A stretch of 64,000 nucleotides of DNA from Cryptomeria japonica (taxonomy: Eukaryota > Streptophyta > Pinopsida > Cupressales > Cupressaceae), in contig NC_081406.1 in assembly GCF_030272615.1 (NCBI RefSeq), positions 115,165,783 to 115,229,782 on the forward strand. Direction: 5' to 3'. The translations under genes were made by a program, and so were the position numbers. The notes under the pieces are model-generated. The model ran no database searches and was not told where the DNA came from. It saw only the letters and a list, made by a program, of their open reading frames with translations. Below are positions 35,572-47,999 of the stretch, in pieces. The first letter of the stretch is position 1, and each line of letters starts with the position of its first letter.

Positions 35572-35787
35572 CTCTTAACCGAGTGGACCTAACAGTCTTA
35601 TTTGTAAATCCTCTAGCAAGGTAACATTCTGAATAAGTGTTTGAAATCCTTTGACAAGGTCACTTCTAACAAAGTGCAAGATTCTAACATATATGAGGGA
35701 AATCCCTTAACCGGGTCACATCTAGCAATGTGTCTATGTAATTTGTAACAGGATTGGCTTTTAACTAAGCATACTCTAGAAGGGTAT
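35572..35787 (+). repeat. Array of about 8 mini stem-loops (copia D 5' LTR)
   Basis: CTC-TTAACC-GAG (35572-35583), CCT-CTAGCA-AGG (35610-35621), CCTT-TGAC-AAGG (35648-35659), CACTT-CTAACA-AAGTG (35661-35676), CCC-TTAACC-GGG (35704-35715), CACAT-CTAGCA-ATGTG (35717-35732), GCTT-TTAACT-AAGC (35757-35770) and ATAC...GTAT around CTAGAA (35771-35787). Nearly the same set recurs at 41731-41946. Confidence 0.8.
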
Positions 35788-36029
35788 ATTTCTTAGTGGG
35801 TCTGAAATCCCAAAGTGGTTTCTCCCTATTTGGGTTTCCATGTTAAATCTGGTGTCAAATGTGTTGTGATGTTTTACGTTTGTCAGTTTATGAATTTGAA
35901 TGATTTACAATCTAGGTTGCATATTGAAGTAAAGGCCACCGAGGTTGAATGTTATGAATGTATTGAATTGTGATTTTAATTGTGAGTTTATATGATTCAC
36001 CCCCTCCCCCCTCTCATCTTACTAACAAT

Positions 36030-36041
36030 TGGTATCAAAGC
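36030..36041 (+). promoter_or_regulatory. Primer-binding site of copia D (initiator Met tRNA)
   Basis: TGGTATCAAAGC differs at one position from TGGTATCAGAGC and lies two bases after the 5' LTR. Confidence 0.88.
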
Positions 36042-36090
36042 TTTGGACTCTGGAAGAAAAGTTTAAAGGAACTTGAGGCAAGATCCAAAG

Positions 36091-39000
36091 ATGTATAAGA
36101 GGGATGCCCCAAAGCTGAACAAGTCAAGTTTCTCCACATGGCAGAAAAGAATGAAGTTGCACTTATCAGGAATTGGAGAATATGCAACATATTATCTGGA
36201 GAATGATTACAGTGCACCTATCACCTACTCGATGACAATGGAAGAGATAAAGGCAAAGCAAGAACATATTAAAGCAATGATTGAAATAACATCAGCATTG
36301 ACCGACTCAGAGTTTACTGATCTGGAAGGTTATAATGATGCCAAAGCTATGTGGAATAAGCTCATATCTGTGTATGGTGGTGATGAACATGTTCAAAGAG
36401 AAAAAGAAGACAGTCTAAGAGGTCAACTTGAATCCATGAGAATGAATGAAGGTGAGAACATTATCCAATACAATACAAGGTTAAAGGAAACTATCAATCA
36501 AATCAAAGGAGCAGGAGGAGCTATTGAAGAAAAAGATGTAACAAGTAAGTTGCTTAGAACACTTCTACCCGCTTATGCCATTCGAGTCTTTGTAATTAAT
36601 GAATTAAGGTCTGTACCAAACATGCCAGTCTCCTTGGATGCTACTATTGGTAAGCTACATGCATTTGAGCTAAGTAATTTTGATAACAGTGGGTCTTCGG
36701 TAAATAAAGTTGAATCTACATTTAGTTCTTTTCATCTTGATGAATCTGATGATTACAATGATAGAATGTATAAGTATACTGAAGGAAATCACAGTGGAGC
36801 AAGTGAAAGATTTCGCAAAAACATGGAAGAAGCACACAAACTATATGAGGAAATCAGAAAGCAAGAAGAGTTTGAAGCATTATTAACCAGAAGGTTACCG
36901 AGAGGTAAAGGTTTGTATAAAGGAAAGTTACCTTTGAAATGTTTTAACTATGATAAAATAGGACATATGGCTTCTAACTATCCTGACAAAGGATCTAGTG
37001 AAAAGAGAGAATACCAAGATGATAGATAGAAAGACAATCATTACAAAGGGCACCGAGACTTTAGAAGGAGAGATAGAAAGACATGCCTAGTAGCTGACGA
37101 GGAATCCAACGATGATAAATCTGATGAAATTGAGATAGAGGAAGTTGTTTAAGTGGCTATCAAAGATGGATCAAATGAAGAAAGGTATGAAGAAAAAGCC
37201 TTAATATCTCACATAAATAATAATGATTCTTGGATCATAGATAGTGGATACTCACATCACATGACAGGTGATAAACACAAGTTTGTTAAATTAGAAGACT
37301 ATGATGGAGGTTATGTAAGATTTGGTAATGATGCACCATGTCTGGTGAAAGGTAAAGGATCTATCACACTTCTTGACAATGCTAAATGTGATGATGTATA
37401 TTGGGTTGAAGGCTTGAAATACAATTTGTTGAGTGTAGCATAGCTAAACAATACAGGATACCAAATAGAATTTCAGAAAGGAATTGTCAAAGTTCATGAC
37501 AAATATGGAAAGTTAGCTACTACTAGGACTCAAACAAGAGGTAATACATTTCATCTTGACTCAACTCAGAACAATTGTCTGTATGCAAAAATAGAAGATA
37601 CCTGGTTATGGCATAAAAGGTTTTGCCATGTAAATTTTGATAATCTGATCAAAATAAGTAAGAAGCGCCGAGTAAGAGGACTACCGAGATTAGAAAAACC
37701 TGAGAATGCAATGTGTTGAGGATGCAAGAAGGGTAAGATGACAAGATCAAGATTTACAAGTAAGTCCTACACTTCTAAAGGAATTCTAGACCTTGTGCAC
37801 ACTGATCTTTGTGGTCCTATGAAAGTTCAAAGTTATTATGGTGATAAATACTTCATATTATTTGTGGATGATTACTCAAGGATGATGTCAGTTATGTTTT
37901 TAAAAGAAAAATAAGAAGTCTTTCAAATGTTCAAATGGTATAAGGAAAGAGTTGAAAATGAAACAAGAAGACAACTGAAATGTCTAAGATTTGATAGAGG
38001 AGAAGAGTTCATTTCTGATGAATTTAACCTATTTTGCAATGATCATGGTATAAAAAGACAAGTGTCCACACCAAGAACACCACAGTAAAATGGAATAGTT
38101 GAAAGAAGAAATAGATCTATTGTAGATTGTGCCAAAACCCTGATGATAGAAAAGAGGGTACCTCAAACATTTTGGAAAGAAGCAATAAGAACTGCAGTCT
38201 ACACCTTGAATCGTGTACAACTGAAAAAAGGAACTTTGAAGACACCGTATGAAATTTGGTATGACAAGAAATCTAATGTGAGTTATTTTAAAATATTTGG
38301 GAGTAGACGTTATGTTCACAAAGATGACGGAAATGGAAATTTTGATCAAAAAAGTGAAGAAGGAACATTTCTTTGTTATTCTTCTAGAAGTAAAGCATTT
38401 AAATGTCTGATCAAATCATCTAACAAAATAGTGGAAAGTGCAAATGTGAAAATTGATGAATTTGTAGAAAGAAATGATGAAGGAAATTCCAAAGAACCAG
38501 AAGATTATGAAGAGTTTGTATATGTTTAACTGAGAAGTCCTACCGAGAAAATTGATGAAGAAAATGAAGAAAATACCCAGTTACCGAGTGATGAAGATCA
38601 TACAGACCCTACCGAGCCTATATTAGCCAAATATGTCAGAAGGAATCATGTATCAAGTCAGATTATAGGAGATAAGGATGATCCAGTGATGACAATGAAC
38701 AAACTAAGACAGAACACATGTCTGATATCTTAATTTGAACCGAGGATAGTAAAAGAGGCATTTAGCAATGAAGATTGGGTAAATGCTATGACAGAAGAGA
38801 TTGAACGAATCAAGAAAAATGAAACATGGACATTGGTCCCAAGACCAAAAGAGAAAAATGTAATCCGTACAAAGCGGATTTTCAGAAACAAGCTAAATGA
38901 AAAAGGCGAGGTCATTCAAAATAAAGCAAGGCTAGTTTGCAAAGGTTATGCTCAAGAAGAAGGAATAGACTATGGTGAGACTTTTGCACCTATGGCAAGA

Positions 39001-40275
39001 CTTGAAGTTGTAAGAACATTGTTGGCATATGCTGCTTACAAAAATTTCAAGGTATATCAAATGGATGTTAAATCTACATTTTTGAATGGTATACTAGAAG
39101 AAGAAGTTTATATTAAACAACCTGAAGGATTTGTTGAAGAGAAGAATAAAGATCAGGTATGTAAGTTGAACAAAGCTTTATATGGCCTAAAGCAAGCACC
39201 TAGAGCATGGTATGAAAGGTTGCACTCTTATCTAATCAAAATTGGTTTTATGAGGACAAGTGAAAACATCAACATGTATATGAAGAATGATGAAGAAAAT
39301 GGAATACTGATTTCAGGCATAATTGTTGATGATATTATTTTTTGTGGAAATGATTTTTTATGCAAGAACTTTGGAAATGAAATGTGCAAAGAATTTGAGA
39401 TGTCATTAATCAGTGAAATAAAGTATTTCATAGGTTTACAGATACTGCAAATGAAAGATGAGATTTTCATTACTCAATCCAAGTATATAAAGGAAATCTT
39501 GACGAAATTTGGAATGGAGGATTCTAAACCTGTAAGTACTCCTATGACTACCAATTGTAAACTATCAAAGAATGATGAATCTACATCTGTTGATGAGACA
39601 CTTTACCGATCTATGATTGGAAAGTTGCAATATATAGTTCACAGCAGGCCTGATATAGCACATGCAGTAAGTATAGTTACAAGATTTTCTACAGATCCCA
39701 AAGAAACCCATATGATAGCAATCAAGAGAATTTTCAGATACTTGAGAGGCACTAAAGATTATGGTTTAGTATATAAAAAGAGGAATGAATTTCATTTAAA
39801 ATTCTATACTGACGTTGATTGGATAGGAAATATTGATGACAGAAAAAGAACAAGTGGTGGAGCTTTCTTCTTAGGTGAAAGACTAGTAAGTTGGCTTAGC
39901 AAGAAACAAGGATGCATTTCACAGTCAAAAGTTGAAGCTGAATATGTCACTACAACATTGAATTGCACTAATATAGCATGGATCAAACAACTATTGGAAG
40001 GTATGAATGAGAAAGTTACCGAGCCAGTAACTATAGTCTGTGATAATACTAGTGCTATTCATATTTCAAAGAATCTAGTAATGCACTCTAAGACAAAGCA
40101 TATCTCTATAAAGTATCATTATCTCAGAGAAGAAGTTCAAGAAAAGAAAGTTGTGCTAGAATATATTAGTTCAAAGGAACAAATAGCAGACATCTTCACA
40201 AAGCCACTACCTAGGGACACTTTTGAGTATCTCAGAAGAAAGTTAGGGGTCCTACCCCTATCTTCTACTCACTGA
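36091..40275 (+). pseudogene. Copia D gag-pol polyprotein, eight nonsense codons, no frameshift
   Basis: A single frame of 1395 codons from ATG 36091 to TGA 40273-40275 encodes gag, protease, integrase, RT and RNase H in copia order. Gag has the UBN2 pattern (WNKLISVYGG) and a knuckle at 36940-36981 with two Cys changed to Tyr. Protease has D-S-G at 37240. Integrase has the H-H-C-C region (37600-37740) and catalytic Asp 37804, Asp 37993 and Glu 38101. RT has [11 protein letters not shown] and IVDD (Asp-Asp at 39328-39333). RNase H has Asp at 39811 and the EAEY and CDNTSAI segments. Internal stops are at 37027, 37150, 37441, 37717, 37912, 38086, 38527 and 38731. Many fit a change from CAA or CAG. 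Confidence 0.95.
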
Positions 40276-40669
40276 CTGTGTTCGGTGAAAGCATCAATTC
40301 TATGACTCTACATAATACTATTTATGAGTTGATGTTGATTTACACACTTTAGGAGGTCGCCTAAAGTTGTGTAGGAAATAGTGATTGAAGACAAGATGCT
40401 CTGCCCGAGACTGAGATGATACATTTGTATATGTTTTAACTGTAAGGAAATTACTTCACAAGGGCAGGAATCATGAATTAGTTTTACTTTTTGGCATTGT
40501 TGTCAAAGAGGGATAAGACTAATAGGAGAAGATAGGAGAAGACTAATGACTAGGGGAGAGAATTTCAGGAGAAATCAAGGATAACAACATATAGTTTTAC
40601 AACAATTTGAATCTGAATCAATTGAAATGAATTAAAGTTGGTATTGCCATCAATGCCAAAGGGGGAGAT
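40276..40669 (+). promoter_or_regulatory. Copia D 3' UTR with duplicated polypurine tracts
   Basis: TTGTTGTCAAAGAGGGATAA at 40497-40516 and ATCAATGCCAAAGGGGGAGA at 40649-40668 repeat the same framework about 150 bp apart. The second directly precedes the 3' LTR and is the primer by position. The first is degenerate. Confidence 0.8.
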
Positions 40670-42202
40670 TGTTGCCATTTCAATAAGTTTGTTGGTATAA
40701 GGATATTGAGAAGGTTGTTGGAGATAATTGATATAACTGATAAAGGATAATTACTGTCTTAATAATATTATTTTGTCATTGATGTCAAGAAATTGATTTT
40801 TTGTTTCAATATGATGTTGCCATATCTTAAGAAGTATATTTTGATGAGTATAAAGATGTCAGTAAGTGACACAGAATGAATGTGAAAATGAAGGGGAATA
40901 ATAAGTTATTCAAATGGGAAACTATTACTGAGTTAGACAGTGATGAGATTTTGATTGTTTGATATCCTATATATGTGTATTCAAAGACTGAACAAGAAGA
41001 AGAAAAGATTTCATGCAATAAAATGAATATAGGTTTAACACTATTCTATGTTACCGAGCAAGGAGCTCGTCGATAAACACTAAGGTTATCCATATCGGTT
41101 AAAGAAGGCAGAATGTCTACTGAGTGAAGTTCAGTATTAACCGAGTAACAACTGAGTAGTAACAGAACACATTCGATGAATAAAAGCTTTATTAAATGAA
41201 GGATGCCAATGAGCTGGAGATGTATAGATGATTGGTATGTCGTGCAAGAAGTTTGTTGAAGATCTACGACAATGAAAATACAAGAGTCAGATCTACAACG
41301 CAGATTGAATGGTCATAACCTAGCACAAGTACCAAGGAAGGAATACAAGTTCCAAGGCGAGGTAAAATGTTTTTTAGATCGAAGGATTCAATGAACCTAG
41401 TCAAGTATGACGATCTGATGGCTAAGATTGATCATGGGAAATGTGATCAAGGAGATTAAGTGGTTAGGAATTGTTTATAAATAAGGAATTGTTGATGAAC
41501 AATGAATGCAGGAAAATAGAAGAATAGTGATGTTGCTGTAGTGATCACCGAGCACAGAAGATTGAAGATCTAATTGATAAACAGATTGAGAAGCCCAGCA
41601 AGGAGAAAGATAAGTCATATGACAAGATTATCTTGAGTACATTGAGCACATAGAATCTTCTTTAGCATTTTAGATGTGAAGTTGTAGATATATTTTATTA
41701 CTGTTATTTATTTTGTAAGTGATAGGAAATCTCTTAACCGAGTGGACCTAACAGTCTTATTTGTAAATCCTCTAGCAAGCTAACATTCTGAATGAGTGTT
41801 TGAAATCCTTTAACAAGGTCACTTCTAACAAAGTGCAAGATTCTAATAGATCTGAGGGAAATCCCTTAACTGGGTCACATCTAGCAATGTGTTTATGTAA
41901 TCTGTAATAGGATTGGCTTTTAACTGAGCATACTCTAGAAGGGTATTTTTCTTAGTGGGTCCAAAATCCCATAGTGGTTTTTCCCTATTTGGGTTTCCAC
42001 GTTAAATCTGGTGTCAAATGTGTTGTGATGTTTTGAGTTTGTCAGTTTATGAGTTTGAATGATTTACAGTCTAGGTTGCATATTGAAGTAAAGGCTACCG
42101 AAGTTGAATTTGATGAATGTATTGAATTGTGATTTTAATTGTGATTTTAATTGTGAGTTTATATGATTCACCTGCCCCCCCCCCCCTCTCATCTTACTAA
42201 CA
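40670..42202 (+). repeat. Copia D 3' LTR (1533 bp)
   Basis: It matches 34510-36027 throughout. It differs by scattered transitions and by a longer C tract near 42176-42188. The hairpin array is at 41731-41946. Confidence 0.95.
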
Positions 42203-43280
42203 GATTGGGCTATGAACACCTTCTACCACCAAGGAAGACACCAAGGAAATACCAAAAACCTCAGTGGAAACCCAAGAAGAAATACAAGGAGGACTCCTAG
42301 CAGGAAGCACTATTTGAGTCAGCAGAGACAATACGCAAAGAACATGAATATCAAGAATGAAAGCAACATCAAGAGAAGCCCGTCATTCAAAAGAAGGCAA
42401 GATCTATAGAAGTACATCATGTTCAAGAACCAATATCCAACAAAGAAGAATCACCTCCTGATAACATCATTCCTCCCCGAGGAGAGACATTATATGAGAA
42501 AATGCAAAGAGTGGAAGTAGGATCTGACACAAAATCAAAGAAAACTATCAGACTTGTATCAATCATCAAAGACTTGTTTTCACCCTACAACATACCAATC
42601 CACAACACTGCCAGAATTTGGGATAATACCTAAGAGACTAATTCAAATGAATATGAATGGGGTAGCTGTTCCAATATTATTGAAGATATTGAAAATGACA
42701 GTCATACACCCATCTCTCAAGAAGAACGTGGCACAGAACCTAAACTACTTCAATTTGGTCCACAAAATATCTATGACACCACAGAAAGAGAGCAGCAACA
42801 TTATGAGCAAGTTTAGATGGAAGATGGTACCATCGAAGACCTTGACAACATCCTTAACCTCTTTAATACCCTATCCAACCACAATGATACCTCCATCCTA
42901 ACACTTACAACAGCTGAGCTTGATCTACCTAATGACTCCTTACCACTTGCCTTTCTTGACCTCATAGATTGGGATGAACTTGAAAACCATGACATACCAA
43001 TTTTCCCAAACCATGAATCCATTATCCATTAATTATGTACCATTAACCCAGAAAAAGACTCTACTAGTGAACAAAGTAACGACATCTATAATCAGGGGAG
43101 TGTCAAATCTCTCAATTGCAAAAGTGAACAAAGGATCTACTACTGAAAACTAGTCAATGGCAACAATAGATCACAAAAAAGTAAAAGTAAAGGACGCATC
43201 TAAGGGTGAAAACATTTTTAAGGCACCTAAAGATGGGAGACTTGACACTCTTCCTAAACATTATTAGGAGTGATCACCCA
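42203..43280 (+). pseudogene. Gypsy C protease-RT linker
   Basis: Coding resumes after the GATTG duplication as a poorly conserved linker with stops and frame changes. The joined reading across the copia D site is in register. No domain is recognisable here; linkers of this size between protease and RT occur in long Tat elements. Acidic residues predominate in 42817-43032. Confidence 0.6.
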
Positions 43281-43282
43281 TA

Positions 43283-44820
43283 TTGATTGAGCCCACTCAA
43301 TCAATCAACTTTGCTACTACAAAAGCAACCAAAAACATACACCTTGCAGAATCTTTGAAAGAGGAAGAAAGATTAGAGTTTATCAAATTTTTCAAAGAAA
43401 AGAAAATCAATTTTGCTTGGTCATATGCAACTATGCCTAGGATTGATCCATATATAATCATGCATCACTTGTCTATTACTCCAGAAGATAAGCCAGTCAA
43501 GAAAAAATTGTGAAAGATGAATCCACATGTAGCACTCATGGTCAAAGCTGAGGTGAAGAAACTATTAGACGTCGGATTTATCCAACCTATCGACTATGCT
43601 AAATGGATTTCCAACATTGTACCAGTTTCCAAACCAAATGGTAGTATCAAAATATGCATTGATTTTAGAGATGTCAACAATTCCTGTCCAAAGGATGACT
43701 TTCCTTTACCCAGTATCAACATAATTGTAGACCTTATAGCAGGCCATGCAATGCTATCACTAATGGATAGTTTTTTGGGCTATAATCAAATCAAGATATC
43801 CCTAAAGGATCAAGATAGAATAGTGTTTACCTATCCTTGGGGAACGTACTATTGGAATGTCATGCCTTTTGGCCTAAAGAATGCATTGGCAACTTATCAA
43901 TGAGCGATGACAACAATCTTTCATGATATGATGCACACCTTCATGGAAGACTATGTGGATGATTTACTGGCTAGATCATCTACTCGGGCATAGCATCTAG
44001 ACATACTAGAGAAAATATTTGACAGATTGGAAAAATTCTAAGTCAGGCTCAACCCTAAGAAGTGTGTGCTCGGGGCTACATCAGGCAAGTTACTAGGCTA
44101 CATAGTTTCAGCTAAGGGTATTCAAGTAGATCCAGCAAAGGTACAAGCCATAATGGAAATGCCACCACCAAAGAATATCAGCCAACTTAGATCTCTACAA
44201 GGACGGCTCCAATCAATCAAGTGATTCATTGCTCAACTAGCAGATAAAAGTCTACCATTCAACCATCTGCTATACAAAAATGTACTATTCAGATGGGAAG
44301 CCAAATGTGCAGAATCATTCTATCAAATCAAGCAATACCTGATGAACCCACCAGTTCTAGTACCACCAATAGCAGGGAAGCCACTCATTCTCTACATTTC
44401 AACAACATATATATCACTTGGGGCATTATTAGCACAAGAAGATCAACAAGGCAAGGAATGAGTTATATATTACATCAGCAGGACATTAAATGGATATGAA
44501 CTCAACTATACATTCATTGAGAAAGCTTGTCTGATAGTGGTATTTGCCTCTCAAAAGTTTTGACATTACATGCTAGTGCATACAATCAAGCTCGTAGAAA
44601 AATTGATCCTCTCAAATATTTACTCAGCAAAGTAGTTCTTACAGGCAGATTGGCTAAATGGGTCATGATTCTCAGTGAATTTGATATACACTACACAGAG
44701 CGACGAGCCATAAAGAGATACGCAATTACAGATCAACTAGCTAAAGCACCGCTTCCTGGAAAACAATCAATGGAGATCGAAATTCTAGATAGGGATGTTC
44801 TTACTATTTCGACACAATAA
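43283..44820 (+). pseudogene. Gypsy C reverse transcriptase and RNase H
   Basis: RT begins with the pre-RT segment ending HHLSITPEDKPVKKK, stops at 43511-43513, and continues with VAEV-like helix residues, FIQPIDYAKWISNIVPVSKP and IDFRDVNNSCPKDDFPLP (43660-43710). It then reads MPFGLKNALATYQ and YVDD (Asp-Asp at 43958-43963). The canonical RNase H (44330-44740) has LILYISTTYISLGALLAQE, where the first catalytic Asp is not evident, plus YYISRTLNGYELNYTFIEKA. Stops at 43901-43903, 43993, 44038 and 44221 and a frame change near 44565 disable it. Confidence 0.9.
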
Positions 44821-45230
44821 TGGACCCTATACTTTGATGGATCCTATACTCAACATGGCTCAGGTGCTGGCATCTTGTTCATCACTCCTGAAAGGTACAC
44901 CATACCAAGATCATATAGGCTCATGTTTCCATGCACAAATAATGTTGTTGAATATGAGGCACTAGTCATAGGCATCAAAATGGTAGTAGAATGGAGAATC
45001 ATAGAACTAAAAGTCTACGAAGATTCACAACTAGTTATAAATCAGATCAATAATGACTATTAGATGAAGGACGACAAGCTGCTACCCTACAAAAGAATGG
45101 TGGATGATTTCAAACATTATTTTGTACATATCACCTTCGAGAAAATACCAAGGTTGGACAATAGAGCAGCTGATGTAATGGTTACTATCACTTCACTACT
45201 ACAAATTCCAGAGCAATAGAGTCATTATGA
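44821..45230 (+). pseudogene. Gypsy C second (archaeal-type) RNase H
   Basis: WTLYFDGSYTQHGSGAG (44821-44875) holds the first Asp. CTNNVVEYEALVIGIKMVVE has the Glu, and VYEDSQLVINQINNDY has the position of the next Asp (here E-D-S). KIPRLDNRAADVMVT is the closing helix with Asn-x-x-Ala-Asp. A TAG at 45061-45063 and another at 45218-45220 break it. Its location after the canonical RNase H and before integrase is the Tat-lineage arrangement. Confidence 0.88.
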
Positions 45231-45379
45231 ATTTCTAGTAGAGCAACTATTCTCCCCAGCCTATGACCATTCTGAATCCCATGTTATTTATGCCTTGACT
45301 GGTTCTGACTCTCCGTTATATGGACCGATATATGACTATCAAAAAAGCAATATCCTCCCCATTGACCTATCTTGAAACC

Positions 45380-46570
45380 AAAAACACAACTTTATCCGGC
45401 AAGTGGCCTGTTATACTCTCGCTACTGATACTTTGTATCGTCGAGGTCTAGATGGTACTCTTCTTCGTTGCCTTGATCGTAATGAATCTGATTCCACTTT
45501 ACAAGAGCTTCACGAAGGTATCTATGGCACACATTCAAGTGGTCCTACTCTTGCTAAAAAACTTCTAAGAATGGGATATTACTGGCCGACAATGGAAAAA
45601 TATTCTTATCATTTTGCAAAAAAGTGTCCTAAATGTCAAATCCATGGTAATCTTATACATGCACCAGCACAGGAACTGTAGCTATTCACAACATCCTGGC
45701 CCTTTTTCCAGTGGGGACTAGACTTAATCAGCAAAATTCATCCTTTATCTTCAAATGGACACAAGTTCATTATAACTACAACAAAATATTTTACCAAATG
45801 GATTGAAGCGGTCCCCATTAACACAATAAGTGGGAAACAAATCGCCTCTTTTATCCTTAATTGTCTAATCTGTAGATATGGCATTCCAAGTTCCATCATC
45901 ATAGATAATGGAAGACCTTTCAAGAACCATGATGCGAGAACTATGTGAAAAATTCAAAATCCAACATCATTTTTCCACACCTTACTACCCACAAGGGAAT
46001 GGTCAGGCAGAAGCATCCAACAAAACAATATTGAAAATCCTAAAGAAAACAGTGAATGATGCAGGCAAAAATTGGCATGTACAACTCAATCCAGCACTTT
46101 GGGCATATAGAACTAGCATTTGTACACCAACGGGAGCTACACCATATTCATTGGTGTATGGATCTGAAGCAATTTTACCCCTAGAGGTCGAAATTCCATC
46201 TCTTAGAGTCTCTTTGAAAGGCCTAATTCCAGATGAAGAGTATCAAGTCAATCGACTGTAAGAGCTTGAACTTCTAGATGAAAAATGACAACCTGCCTAC
46301 ACTCACCTCAAAGCATATCAGCAACGCATTTGCAGAAGCTACAACCACAAGGTCATTCCCAAAAATTTTAAAATTGGTGATCTAGTACTCAAGGAAAATC
46401 CTAGAAATCAGCAAGATTGGGAAAAGAAAGGGAAATTTGAACCTAACTAGTTAGGTCCCTATGTCATCATATCAACCTATGGATCAGGTGCTTATCAACT
46501 AATAACTTCAGAAGGATATATGTTCAATGAACCAGCTAACAACATCCATTTGAAGAAATACTACACTTGA
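45380..46570 (+). pseudogene. Gypsy C integrase
   Basis: The zinc-binding H-H-C-C part (LQELHEGIYGTHSSGPTLAK, then CPKCQIHG) lies at 45505-45650. The catalytic core has WGLDLIS (Asp near 45722), IDNGRPF (Asp near 45905) and NGQAEASNKT (Glu near 46010). A frame change near 45930 separates the second Asp from the Glu. The C-terminal part has the GPY-type segment LGPYVII (near 46450) and ends HLKKYYT before the TGA at 46568-46570. TAG at 45679-45681 and others break it. Integrase would join the cDNA to the genome. Confidence 0.9.
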
Positions 46571-47999
46571 GTAGTCTAACGCACAGAAAAATTATAAAAA
46601 ATATATATATATCAAAAAATCAAGAAAAAGCAAATAAAAAGGTACAATAAAAGCAATTGGTGAAAACCTAGCAACAGGTGCTACTGCGAGCAGATAACTC
46701 CTCTATCTATATTTACCACCAAGCTATTATATCTCCAATCAAGCACTATCAGCCATTGCCCGACATTTTTATCCCATTATCCAGGACATACTTAGCGTAG
46801 TCACTATCCTGGTTTATCCACATATCCTTTCATTGTATCCCACCATGGCTTGGTAATCACTATACATATCCACATTAAGAGGAAAACTCAGCTAGGGGGA
46901 GTGTTGATCAAAACTTGTGGTAAACTCAGACAATCATATCTAGCAAACAAATCAATAGTCACAAAACCAAACATTGATCACTTAACAGATTCACAACTCA
47001 TGATGGATGATTTTATGAGGTATCAAATGTTTGCATTTTACATGAATTTTTGACTATTTTGCACTTAAAAACTTTTTGAACTATTGGATCCTCTACATTC
47101 TCTCAATGATGCATCAAGCTAGAAAAAGTCATGGAGCCTCCAATATATTTTTAGTTTTCTATCTGTGAGGCGATCATTTGTACTGTGCAAATACTTGTCT
47201 CAAGACGTGATTCAAACCATATCACTGAAGACATGAATCCACTTTGCGCATACAAATGGTTTAATCTTGTCTCTTTATATGCAATCCGCACTCAGGTCAT
47301 CCTAGTTCAATTATACCTTGACGCTTGTGCCATCTTGCAAAATCAAAAATCATTATGGTTCAATTATACCATTATGCTTGTATAAATTTTCAACATATCC
47401 CAAACAAATCAATGCTCAATGATGATACCTACAAAGAAGGCAAAAACATGTGACTATACAGGGATGACAAATGTAGAATGAGGATGCTCAAATTAGTTGC
47501 ATATCATTTTACAATTAGTTGCATATCATCTTACAATTAGTTGCATATCATTTTACAATTAGTTGCGCATAGCATATCATTATCATACATCTCATTTTCA
47601 AGATACATCTCACAACATATCATTATCATACATCTCATTTTCACGATACATCTCACAACATATTATTATCATACATCTCATTTTCAAGATACATCTCACA
47701 TCAAATCATATTATACAAGATACATCTCATACATCATGCATTATCACATCATATTCATCACATATCAAATCACATGCATCTATCTAAGCATTGCATCATC
47801 ATCATAGAAGAAACAAAATCATATAGAAAGCATCATCCATAACACATCACATGAGGATTGAAGAAAATGGTGTCATATATATATCTCAAAAATGATCAAT
47901 GTGCAAAATATGTCATGTCTATGTCAAATACAACAAAATGATCAAAATACAATAGAAACACCATCTCTCAAGTATGACTATCTCTTGAGGGTGATGGTC
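46571..47999 (+). other. Gypsy C 3' non-coding region, first part
   Basis: No sense ORF is supported. A purine tract CTAGGGGGAGTG at about 46891-46902 resembles an internal polypurine tract. Tandem repeats occupy 47490-47715. Confidence 0.6.
47490..47715 (+). repeat. Two adjacent tandem repeats in gypsy C 3' region
   Basis: First come about three units of 27-28 bp containing CAATTAGTTGCATATCATTT (47490-47570). Then come about three units of about 52 bp containing ATTATCATACATCTCATTTT and GATACATCTCACA (47572-47715). Long ORFs in them are repeat artefacts. Confidence 0.85.

Larger units (their letters stand above)
34510..36027 (+). repeat. Copia D 5' LTR (1518 bp)
   Basis: It begins TGTTGGCATTTCAATAAG and ends CTTACTAACA. 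Contents are TATA box 35317-35324, hairpin array 35572-35787, TTTGGGTTTCCATG near 35830 and GATTCACCCCCTCCCCCCTC near 35995-36014. Confidence 0.95.
34510..42202 (+). mobile_element. 'Copia D': full-length Ty1/copia element
   Basis: LTRs of 1518 and 1533 bp, a perfect 5-bp duplication (GATTG at 34505-34509 and 42203-42207), an initiator-Met PBS, a single gag-pol frame and a purine tract next to the 3' LTR make it structurally complete. Coding capacity is lost through eight in-frame stops. The LTRs differ at about 7 of the first 155 bases by eye. It is the innermost, hence youngest, layer of the nest. Confidence 0.95.

Noticed and set aside
36091-40275. Stop-codon recoding as an explanation for many in-frame TAA/TAG codons
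   Set aside because: All three stop codons appear, also in knuckle-damaged elements of other families; decay by point mutation is simpler.
42176-42188. Poly-C tract as a functional signal
   Set aside because: Shorter and interrupted in the other LTR copy; probably slippage.
47541-47807. Two overlapping ORFs rich in Ile, His and Ser
   Set aside because: Tandem-repeat artefacts; the frames differ but read the same repeat.
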